From a virus: a stretch of 49,329 nt of DNA. Positions 22,437 to 28,863 of the stretch are shown here, piece after piece; the stretch's first letter is position 1; every line of letters starts with the position of its first letter. The notes below the pieces were generated by a model that worked only from the letters and a program-made list of their open reading frames with translations, did no database searches and had not been told where the DNA came from. The DNA is taken from positions 1 through 49,329 of IMG/VR virus record IMGVR_UViG_3300025424_000016. One strand, 5' to 3'. Position numbers and translations under genes: made by a program.

Positions 22437-23055
22437 ATAGTTTATCCTTTATTTGGTTGATTGTAAAATCAATTTCACCAGCAGATGCTTTCCATTCTGG
22501 ATGCCATTGGAATGCTAATGCTTTAATTTTAGGGAAGAAACAAGCTTCTGGTTCTACTTTATGCTTTACGTCATCAATTTCATGACCGACATACACGTTT
22601 GATTTATGATCATCAGACCAAGCCAATAGATCATGATCCACGTCCCATGGGTACATTTGTTGGTGATGTACAGAAGATACCCTGAAAACATCATCATTAA
22701 TAGTTCTTGCATTGTGACTTCCTTGATGTCCTGGCACATGTTGAACAAGTTTACCTCCAGCTAATGCACAAGCTAATTGTGCCCCCCTACAAATACCAAT
22801 AATTAGTTTGTTTTTTTCAATAGCATGTGTCATAGCTTTTACTTCATATTTATCTCTATAAGATAAACTATCATTCACATGACTTGCAACATTTGGAGCA
22901 TTATAGATTGATGGGTGGATATCTGAACCACCTTCAAATAAAATTGCATCATAAATTAATTCTGGGCTCCATTCTACAACATTATCAAATAAATCAGCAA
23001 TTTCGGGTGCTAAACCGGTACCTAAAGATACTGTGGCTAAAGTTAGATTAGACAA
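22429..23055 (-). CDS. class I glutamine amidotransferase (peptidase C26 / PuuD-like)
   Basis: The triad is visible: C89 in IIGICRGAQL, and H185 and E187 in FQWHPEW. LFEGGSDIHPSIY and SSVHHQQMYP are typical of the gamma-glutamyl hydrolase branch (PuuD, C26), which cuts gamma-glutamyl amides or supplies ammonia. The 208 residues are one domain with no synthetase attached. In this cluster it could trim or transfer a gamma-linked product. It overlaps the next gene by eight bases. Confidence 0.9.
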   Translation of the reverse strand: MSNLTLATVSLGTGLAPEIADLFDNVVEWSPELIYDAILFEGGSDIHPSIYNAPNVASHVNDSLSYRDKYEVKAMTHAIEKNKLIIGICRGAQLACALAGGKLVQHVPGHQGSHNARTINDDVFRVSSVHHQQMYPWDVDHDLLAWSDDHKSNVYVGHEIDDVKHKVEPEACFFPKIKALAFQWHPEWKASAGEIDFTINQIKDKLYV

Positions 23056-23332
23056 TTACAAGTTCTCCTTCATCAGTAAAACGTTTACGAATAATAGTTG
23101 GTTGTCCTGTTTCTACAATATCATCAATAGCCATGACAACATAAGGTTTCATTGGATTTTCACTTGCTAATCTATTACAAGCTTCAATAGCAGATTCACG
23201 GCTTACATAGAAGGTTTTAGGTATATGTTCTCGTTCTAGAGCAAAACCAGTATTTGCTCTATTTCTTCGTAGTAATTCGTCAAGATCATTAGTGAATGTC
23301 GGCATTCTTACAATTAACCAGAATTTACGCAT
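23048..23332 (-). CDS. small hypothetical protein, 94 aa
   Basis: The protein begins MRKFWLIVRMPTFTNDLDELLRRNR. It has a YVSRESAIEACNRLASENP helix, a strand pair (KPYVVMAIDDIV) and a C-terminal VRFTDEGEL-type end. It looks like a small alpha/beta domain. The start is three bases after the preceding stop, and it overlaps the amidotransferase start. The function is unknown. Confidence 0.65.
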   Translation of the reverse strand: MRKFWLIVRMPTFTNDLDELLRRNRANTGFALEREHIPKTFYVSRESAIEACNRLASENPMKPYVVMAIDDIVETGQPTIIRKRFTDEGELVIV

Positions 23333-23335
23333 AAT

Positions 23336-23800
23336 TTATCCTCTTGGAATAGTCATTTGATAGCCTTTGACAGTGTTTCCACTGTTAGGATTGAAAGAAG
23401 CTTTACCAATTGCTTTCATACCACCCAATGAACACATTTTTTGTATTGTTGGATGATAGTATATTTTTTGACTTTTTTGTTTATAAAACCAAGCTTGTAC
23501 AATACCTCTGTTATTTATGTTTCTGAGTATTGATATAATAATTTTGAATGTTTCTAATAAAACATCATCAGGAACAGGATTAGTTGAATCAAAGAAATTA
23601 CCAATTTGACCAACACCACAACAGAATGTTGTAGGACCAAAATCTAGTGTAAAGCCTATTCCTTGTGGATTAATTAATGTTAGTCTATTGCCATGATCAA
23701 GTTTTAGTTTGTATGTGTCATTAAGTTTGTAACCAGTATTAGTTGACATGCTTCTGTATATTACATTGAATTCATTACTGCTTTTTGGGTATGGTTTCAT
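23336..23800 (-). CDS. unknown cluster protein, 154 aa, with CCG motif
   Basis: The protein has beta-rich segments (YKLKLDHGNRLTLINPQGIGFTLDFG), then F-C-C-G-V-G-Q-I-G-N-F at 59-69, a helix (VLLETFKIIISILRNI) and more strands (IVQAWFYKQ). The CCG region and the order of helix and strand resemble the protein at 21942-22436. A cysteine-based active site is possible, but no triad can be assigned. It is next to the amide cluster and probably belongs to it. Confidence 0.6.
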   Translation of the reverse strand: MKPYPKSSNEFNVIYRSMSTNTGYKLNDTYKLKLDHGNRLTLINPQGIGFTLDFGPTTFCCGVGQIGNFFDSTNPVPDDVLLETFKIIISILRNINNRGIVQAWFYKQKSQKIYYHPTIQKMCSLGGMKAIGKASFNPNSGNTVKGYQMTIPRG

Positions 23801-23805
23801 GTTTA

Positions 23806-23985
23806 TTACCTGTTAATGAGTTGTTGGGAAATTTCTGCGTATAAAGCGTTTGGAACTGGAGAACCTTTGATTAACAACAAACGATTGCGTTCACGTTTAA
23901 AACATGCCCAATCATTCCAACCTTCTTTACCAAAAAATACGTCAAAAAGGTTGTTAGTTCTTGCTTTTATAATAATTTTATTCAT
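23806..23985 (-). CDS. small basic hypothetical protein, 59 aa
   Basis: I use the ATG at 23985 (MNKIIIKARTNNLF) with GGAG about 11 bases upstream, rather than the upstream GTG. The protein contains GKEGWNDWACFKRERNRLLLIKGSPVP, a compact basic stretch with aromatic residues. The function is unknown. It overlaps the preceding gene's end by eight bases and lies just before the CCG protein. Confidence 0.6.
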   Translation of the reverse strand: MNKIIIKARTNNLFDVFFGKEGWNDWACFKRERNRLLLIKGSPVPNALYAEISQQLINR

Positions 23986-24217
23986 TGTAATCTTCTCCGT
24001 CACCTATAAAAATATGTATTTCGTTAAATTTATTTGAATCTTCAAAAGCATGAAATTCTTCTTCTGTAATAGGTATTAAAGTAAAGATAAATGGTGGTCT
24101 TTCAAATCTTTCACGGAATTCTGTGATAAAAAAGAACATATTGCATTCTTTTACAATAAGATTTTGTCTTCTGTCACCCCATCCTTCACTAATATAATAG
24201 CAAGCATCACAAAACAT
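23978..24217 (-). CDS. small hypothetical protein, 79 aa
   Basis: The protein starts MFCDACYYISEGWGDRRQN with a C-x2-C pair (one possible half zinc site; a third Cys is at KECN). It continues with hydrophobic strands (MFFFITEF, FIFTLIPI) and an acidic end. The start touches the preceding stop (TAATG). No function is recognised. Confidence 0.6.
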   Translation of the reverse strand: MFCDACYYISEGWGDRRQNLIVKECNMFFFITEFRERFERPPFIFTLIPITEEEFHAFEDSNKFNEIHIFIGDGEDYNE

Positions 24218-24666
24218 TAAACTTCTCCTTGCATAATTTGACCAAGTTCCATATCATCAGGAGGATACATTACAACAATAAGATCTGATTCATGATGATA
24301 CGACGTTTTACCATTTAACCAACGTACTTCAATAGGAACAAATGTATGATTTTCTCCAGCAATATAGGTTACAATGTCTTGGACAATACCCCAAGAATGT
24401 GGTTCTATACGTAAATATGGATTTAAATCACGTTTTACAACAATACAACCAGCATCAATACCTAATAATTTGATGTTTTTAACAATTTCACGACGATCTT
24501 CAAGAGTACTGTGAATTTGTCTTAGGTTGTTTATGTTTTGTTGTATTGGATTTATTTCCTCTTCAAATAATAATTCACTGATTGGAGGATCAATTGCAAC
24601 TTCATAAAAATCTTCCTCTGGTTCAATATTTGCTTCTAAAGCATCTTTTGTTGTTATGTGGGCCAT
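24217..24666 (-). CDS. hypothetical protein, 149 aa, with SH3-like C-terminus
   Basis: The N-terminal 60 residues are acidic. The rest contains SWGIVQDIVTYIAG...FVPIEVRWLNGKTSYHHESDLIVV, typical of a small SH3-like barrel that often binds nucleic acid or protein. It is the first gene after the intrinsic terminator at 24855-24893. Either readthrough or an unseen promoter must drive it. Confidence 0.6.
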   Translation of the reverse strand: MAHITTKDALEANIEPEEDFYEVAIDPPISELLFEEEINPIQQNINNLRQIHSTLEDRREIVKNIKLLGIDAGCIVVKRDLNPYLRIEPHSWGIVQDIVTYIAGENHTFVPIEVRWLNGKTSYHHESDLIVVMYPPDDMELGQIMQGEV

Positions 24667-24854
24667 GATTTATTACTCAGTTTTACAACATATTTAAGAA
24701 AATACCCAAATAAATAAATAATTTGAGCCACGCCCCCCACATATATAGTAGGTTAGCGTCTGGTTTTGTTTTTTTTTGGATATATAAGTTGCGTTTTTTG
24801 CAACTTTATAGCCATTTTTAATACAGCGAGCTTGCTCGCCTGGATACCACGAAT
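24667..24854. other. intergenic segment with palindromes, no gene seen
   Basis: No plausible ORF is seen. It holds AAGTTGC-GTTTTTT-GCAACTT (about 24787-24807) and the perfect palindrome-like GCGAGC-TT-GCTCGC (about 24826-24839), plus a run CCCCCC. They may be RNA hairpins in the leader of the 149-residue gene or protein sites. No good sigma70 promoter is seen. Confidence 0.4.
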
Positions 24855-24893
24855 AAAAAAAAAGCGAAATAGGTCATTATAACCTATTCCGCT
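24855..24893 (-). terminator. intrinsic terminator, leftward
   Basis: On the minus strand a 12-bp stem (AGCGGAATAGGT with ACCTATTTCGCT, one G-U pair) with a 7-base loop is followed by eight or more T. It follows the stop of the gene at 24902 by a few bases. Confidence 0.88.
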
Positions 24894-24901
24894 ATTAAAA
24901 C

Positions 24902-25216
24902 TTAGTAAATTGCTGGTTCGAATTGATTAGCATCTGCAACAGGAGCGGTTGGAGATGGAGTAGTATCAATTGGAGGTTGTTGACGTTGTGCTTTCATTGC
25001 AACTTCTTTGTATCTAGCACGAATATCATCAAGTTCTTCAGATAATTTGATTAAATCATGCATCAAAGGTGATTTGTATTTAATAGCAGAACCAACAACG
25101 TCTGACATTAACTGAGTTACTAGGAATAACTTAAGACCGGCATTTGCTGGTTTCATTACTGCATTGTATGCTTCAAAATTGAAATCGTTACGAATCATTG
25201 TATTGTTAGTTGCCAT
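24902..25216 (-). CDS. early hypothetical protein, 104 aa
   Basis: I start it at the ATG at 25216 (MATNNTMIRND) because the longer frame runs into the upstream terminator hairpin. The protein is mostly helical (LKLFLVTQLMSDVVG, IKLSEELDDIRARYKEVAMKAQRQ) with a Pro and Thr rich tail. It is flanked by intrinsic terminators on both sides, so its expression may be set separately. The function is unknown. Confidence 0.65.
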   Translation of the reverse strand: MATNNTMIRNDFNFEAYNAVMKPANAGLKLFLVTQLMSDVVGSAIKYKSPLMHDLIKLSEELDDIRARYKEVAMKAQRQQPPIDTTPSPTAPVADANQFEPAIY

Positions 25217-25244
25217 GATATATATCTTTCTATAAAAAGTTAAA

Positions 25245-25292
25245 AAATTAAAAGGAAACACGCCCCGCACCAAGCGGTCGGGCGTGCTTTCC
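25245..25292 (-). terminator. intrinsic terminator, leftward, GC-rich
   Basis: GGAAA-CACGCCC pairs with GGGCGTG-C-TTTCC (one bulged C), about 12 bp, with a smaller inner stem. On the minus strand it is followed by a T-rich run at about 25240-25253. It ends the transcript of the gene at 25300. Confidence 0.85.
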
Positions 25293-25299
25293 GAGGAGT

Positions 25300-25740
25300 T
25301 TACTGTTGATTAAGATGATGGAATGTTTCAACGTAGTCATAAGCTAGTTCAACTTCTTCATCAGCAGTTTCAGATGGATCTTCAAGTAGCATCCATTGAT
25401 CTTCTTCATCAAGTTGATCTTCAACATCTTCAACGTAAGGCATGTTGCTGGATTTGTCAACAGATAGAACGATGTCATCATCAGCATGTAACATTTGGAT
25501 TAATTCGTTCCATTGATCAGGTTCAAGTAATGTGTAACGTTGACCATTGATTCTAGCTTGAACTAAAGAAGCCATTATTTGGTCGTATTTACCACGAACA
25601 TATTCAGTTGTTTCAACACCATGAACTGCGTGTTGTGTGATTCTCCAGCCATTTTCAAATGCTAGATCAGATAGGGATTCTGTTGAATCAATAGCATATT
25701 GTGATTTAAGTTGTTGATTTGTGACGATATTGTATAACAT
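25300..25740 (-). CDS. early acidic hypothetical protein, 146 aa
   Basis: The ATG at 25740 (MLYNIVTNQQLKSQYAI) has AAGGAG seven to eight bases upstream; the longer frame starting at 25833 overlaps the small membrane peptide gene. The protein has a helical N-part (ESLSDLAFENGW), strands, and a highly acidic C-half (DVEDQLDEEDQWMLLEDPSETADEE cut into parts). Acidic early phage proteins sometimes bind host enzymes, but this is inference only. Confidence 0.7.
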   Translation of the reverse strand: MLYNIVTNQQLKSQYAIDSTESLSDLAFENGWRITQHAVHGVETTEYVRGKYDQIMASLVQARINGQRYTLLEPDQWNELIQMLHADDDIVLSVDKSSNMPYVEDVEDQLDEEDQWMLLEDPSETADEEVELAYDYVETFHHLNQQ

Positions 25741-25756
25741 GATATAGCTCCTTGGA

Positions 25757-25846
25757 TTAAGAATTAGAGAAAATAACAAAGAAAGAATAATAACCAACTG
25801 CAATTGCAAATATTGTTGCCAATATGTAATCAATAAACGTATTCAT
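25757..25846 (-). CDS. tiny single-span membrane peptide, 29 aa
   Basis: The frame MNTFIDYILATIFAIAVGYY continues SFFVIFSNS. It is one hydrophobic helix with AAAGG upstream of the ATG, and it ends 16 bases before the next start. It would be the first product of the leftward block. Small membrane peptides are common in early phage regions. Hydrophobicity and the ribosome binding site support it, not homology. Confidence 0.5.
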   Translation of the reverse strand: MNTFIDYILATIFAIAVGYYSFFVIFSNS

Positions 25847-26410
25847 ATATTGCCTTTCGTATTAAATGTAAAAAGAATGTGTGCTACATACTACGGTTTT
25901 CAGATTAATCGACGGCAACGAGGACGTCAAGGACAAGCGAAGCGAAGAAGGAACTAGCAGGACATAGATGACTTGTCATCGCATTGTCTGCTTGTGACTG
26001 ATCCTTGAACCGCAAGTTGACTAGATTATGATAGAAAATCCGTGTGTAGCCCATAGTATTAGAAGGAATATATGAGCCAAGCGATCTGAATAAACTGTAT
26101 CGATTTACATACTAAAGTATATATCAGGTGGATGATGTAAGTTATTGATTTGATTTGATGTGCAAATATCCCCTCATTTAAAAGATCTTACCGTGTTTTA
26201 ACGACAGTTAACAACAGATAACGTAAGATAGGGGGGAGTAGTATATAGTAGTATACCTATATAATATATTAGAAGGAGGGAGGGGGTAAATTTAATTTTA
26301 TAAAAAATTAGGTTATACCACCTTACTATATTTTTTATAATTTTTAAAACAAAGGGGGGATACAAGGTCTACAATCAATTTATTTAAGTTTTAATGGTTA
26401 GGTATTACTA
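25847..26410. other. non-coding region with a nested inverted-repeat element at 25926-26010
   Basis: No ORF longer than about 11 codons is seen on either strand. TCAAGGA (25927-25933) pairs with TCCTTGA (26002-26008), ACAAGC (25933-25938) with GCTTGT (25990-25995), and GATGAC (25967-25972) with GTCATC (25975-25980). They are nested, giving a long branched hairpin. The rest has G-rich runs (26231-26236, 26272-26286, 26353-26359) and AT-rich parts. It may be a leader RNA, an origin or a protein site. AGAAGGAATATATG at about 26061 starts only a 5-codon frame. Confidence 0.45.
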
Positions 26411-26437
26411 GATAATAAAAAAGGCCCCTAAGGGCCT
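26411..26437 (-). terminator. intrinsic terminator about 190 bases after the leftward promoter
   Basis: On the minus strand AGGCCC-TTAG-GGGCCT is followed by six T and a further T-rich part. It faces leftward transcription only and lies between the leftward promoter (26621-26649) and the first leftward gene. Confidence 0.85.
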
Positions 26438-26614
26438 CTATTCACGTTTAAATGGTATTCTGTGATCTGGTCTCCCCACACTTCGTTCTTACGGGGTCGA
26501 CGACTGTCTTCTTTGTTACACAGTCTACTATATTAATATATTTAATATATATATAATATATATAATATAATAATAATAAATAATAAATAATAATATATAT
26601 AATATATATTAATA
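26411..26614 (-). ncRNA. putative short leader RNA of about 200 nt between promoter and terminator
   Basis: A transcript starting about seven bases after the leftward -10 would end at the terminator. Its first 85 or so bases would be only A and U; the 3' part has GACTGT pairing with ACAGTC, and CCCC...GGGG. It contains no ORF. It could be a true small RNA or an attenuated leader. Confidence 0.4.
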
Positions 26615-26627
26615 TATTTTATTATAT
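26529..26627. other. 99-bp tract with only A and T (possible origin unwinding element)
   Basis: From 26529 to 26627 there is no G or C; it is mainly alternating TA, ATA and TAA steps. It lies between the divergent promoters and the terminator and contains the leftward -10. Such tracts melt easily and are common at replication origins and promoters. Origin function is inferred from position only. Confidence 0.5.
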
Positions 26628-26649
26628 CATACTTTGTTAATATTGTCAA
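26621..26649 (-). promoter_or_regulatory. perfect sigma70 promoter, leftward (PL)
   Basis: On the minus strand TTGACA (26644-26649), 17 bases, TATAAT (26621-26626). It faces the early block and is back to back with the rightward promoter. Confidence 0.87.
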
Positions 26650-26705
26650 TACATACTTGTAAATAATTATACTACATACGTGTTAAAAAATAATTACAAT
26701 AAAGC

Positions 26706-26734
26706 TTGACAAATGATTAAAAGTATGGTATAAT
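26706..26734 (+). promoter_or_regulatory. perfect sigma70 promoter, rightward (PR)
   Basis: TTGACA (26706-26711), 17 bases, TATAAT (26729-26734). The start of transcription would be near 26741, giving a leader of about 24 bases with AAGGA at 26753-26757 before the ATG at 26765. It drives packaging and head genes with host RNA polymerase. Confidence 0.9.
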
Positions 26735-26764
26735 ATTAGTATGTAGTTAGAAAAGGATAATAAT

Positions 26765-27349
26765 ATGGATGATTCAAGTAAAGCATCAGTTAACAATTTA
26801 AGTAATGCTCCTAAACGTAGACGTGCTGTAAACAAGACAGGTAAACATTGGTCTCAACAACAAAAGATTGAAACAGTACTTACATATCTTGCTACGGGCA
26901 GTGAAGTAAAAACGTCGGCTGCTACAGGTGTACCTAAGGCTACTTTGCATATCTGGAGATATCAGCCTTGGTGGAAAGAACTTGTTAGACAACTTCAAGA
27001 AGAGCAAGACGATGCAATTAATGCAGATGTAGCTAAGATTATTGAAAAAAGTATGGCTACTGTTGCTGACAGACTTGAAAACGGTGATTTTGGGTTTAAC
27101 CAAAAAACTGGCGAGATATTCCGTAAACCTGTTAACCTTAGGGATGCCCATAAAGTTGCTGTTGATATGATTGACAAACGTAACTTGTTAAACGGCAAAC
27201 CAACTTCTAGAACTGAAACAAGTAGTGCAAATAACCAGCTTGAGTTTCTTGCTAAGAAATTCGCAGAGTTTGCATCTATGACCAAACAAGATTTAAAACA
27301 CGCTATCAATCAAGATGAAATTATAGACGTGGAAGTAAATGAAGAATGA
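26765..27349 (+). CDS. terminase small subunit-like DNA-binding protein
   Basis: The 194 residues have a basic start (KRRRAVNKTGKHW). A helix-turn-helix follows (QQKIETVLTYLATGSEVKTSAATGVPKATLHIWR) of the kind used by small terminases to bind pac or cos DNA. Next come a long helical region and an acidic tail (DEIIDVEVNEE). It is the first gene of the rightward block and overlaps the large terminase start by four bases, which supports the role. Confidence 0.82.
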   Translation: MDDSSKASVNNLSNAPKRRRAVNKTGKHWSQQQKIETVLTYLATGSEVKTSAATGVPKATLHIWRYQPWWKELVRQLQEEQDDAINADVAKIIEKSMATVADRLENGDFGFNQKTGEIFRKPVNLRDAHKVAVDMIDKRNLLNGKPTSRTETSSANNQLEFLAKKFAEFASMTKQDLKHAINQDEIIDVEVNEE

Positions 27350-28863
27350 GAGTAACCAAGGAAATTGTATACGGATTGATGGGTTCAGTCCTGTCTTCTA
27401 ACCTTGGAGATGCTGTTGCAACACCAGCTTGCCACCTTGAGTGGTGGGATCTGTGTTGTGGACCAGACAAGTATGTAGCTATATCCGCCCCACGGGGGCA
27501 CGCCAAATCAACTGCGGTCACGATGGGATACGGTTTAGCTACGCTCTTGTTCAGGGAAAGAAAGTTTATGTTGTTAGTCTCAGACACTGAGTCTCAATCA
27601 GCTTTGTTCCTAGGTGCGATTAAACAGCAGTTAACAGAGAATGAAGACCTTATCAACATGTTTGGAATTAAACGTGATGAAAAAGGGATTGTTAAGTTTG
27701 TTAAAGAAACAGAAACAGATATCATTGTAGCTTTTGATAACGGAGATAAGTTCCGTATTATTGCCAAGGGTGGCGAACAGAAGATGCGTGGTCTTATCTG
27801 GGATGGTAGTAGACCAGACATAGTTATCTGTGATGACATGGAAAACGATGAAGCTGTAATGAACAGTGATCGTCGTAAGAAATTTAGAAGATGGTTTTTC
27901 GGAGCGTTATTACCTTGTTTAAGCGATAAAGGTATTGTCCGGATAGTAGGTACCATCTTGCATATGGATAGTCTCCTAGAGTCTCTAATGCCTCGTGAGG
28001 GGGATAAAAAGACTGTAGTAGAAGATCTAAAAATGTATAGTGTAGGTCGTGGTATGTGGAAGTCGGTTAAGTACCGAGGACACAACCAAGACTTTTCAAA
28101 GATATTATGGCCAGAAAAAAAATCAGCAGAGTGGTTCAAAGACTACAGAAATGAGTGTATTCGTCTTGGTATGCCAGATGTTTATTCTCAAGAAATACTT
28201 AACATTCCTCTTGACGAAGCTTCAGCCTATTTTAAAAAAGTAGACTTTATGCCAATGACCGAAGAGGATCATAAGCTTAAAGTTAATTATTATATAACTG
28301 CAGACTTAGCTATATCACAGAACAATCAAGCTGACTATAGTGTGTTTATGGTTGCTGGTGTAGATGAGAACAAACGATTACATGTTAAACAAGTAATACG
28401 TGAACGTCTAGATGGTCAAGAGATTGTAGATACAATATTAGCATTACATAGGCTGTATGAGCCAGATGCTTTTGGTATTGAAGACATGCAAGTGTCTAAA
28501 TCTATCGGTCCTTTTCTTCGGGAAGAAATGTTCAAGACTGGTACGTTTGTAAACATAGTTCCACTTAAACATGGTGGTAAAGATAAAATCGCAAGAGGAC
28601 GTAGCATCCAAGCCCGTATGAGAGCTAAGGGTGTTAAGTTTGATAAGAACACTGATTGGTATCAAACACTAGAAGATGAGTGTTTAAGATTTCCAAGAGA
28701 CAGACACGACGACCAAGTAGACTGTTTAGCTTATTTAGGCATGATGCTTGATAAACTCATTGAAGCTCCAACTCAAGAAGAAGTAGACGAAGACGAGTAC
28801 AGAGAAGCTTTACATGAGTATGGATATGACCAAAAAGGTCGCAACGCAGTTACAGGATATTAA
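27346..28863 (+). CDS. terL: terminase large subunit (packaging ATPase and nuclease)
   Basis: The ATPase shows Walker A at about 47-56 (SAPRGHAKST) and Walker B D158-I-V-I-C-D163-D164 followed by the catalytic E166. The nuclease domain shows ITADLAIS (first Asp), FGIEDMQ and D-R-H-D-D-Q-V-D with the late acids. The 505 residues are the normal length. It pumps DNA into the procapsid through the portal and cuts it. The start overlaps the small subunit stop (ATGA-type); the end overlaps the portal start. Confidence 0.96.
   Translation: MRVTKEIVYGLMGSVLSSNLGDAVATPACHLEWWDLCCGPDKYVAISAPRGHAKSTAVTMGYGLATLLFRERKFMLLVSDTESQSALFLGAIKQQLTENEDLINMFGIKRDEKGIVKFVKETETDIIVAFDNGDKFRIIAKGGEQKMRGLIWDGSRPDIVICDDMENDEAVMNSDRRKKFRRWFFGALLPCLSDKGIVRIVGTILHMDSLLESLMPREGDKKTVVEDLKMYSVGRGMWKSVKYRGHNQDFSKILWPEKKSAEWFKDYRNECIRLGMPDVYSQEILNIPLDEASAYFKKVDFMPMTEEDHKLKVNYYITADLAISQNNQADYSVFMVAGVDENKRLHVKQVIRERLDGQEIVDTILALHRLYEPDAFGIEDMQVSKSIGPFLREEMFKTGTFVNIVPLKHGGKDKIARGRSIQARMRAKGVKFDKNTDWYQTLEDECLRFPRDRHDDQVDCLAYLGMMLDKLIEAPTQEEVDEDEYREALHEYGYDQKGRNAVTGY

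Noticed and set aside
26061-26076. Strong ribosome site AGAAGGAATAT with ATG in the non-coding region
   Set aside because: The frame is only five codons long (MSQAI and stop) and has no neighbour to couple to.
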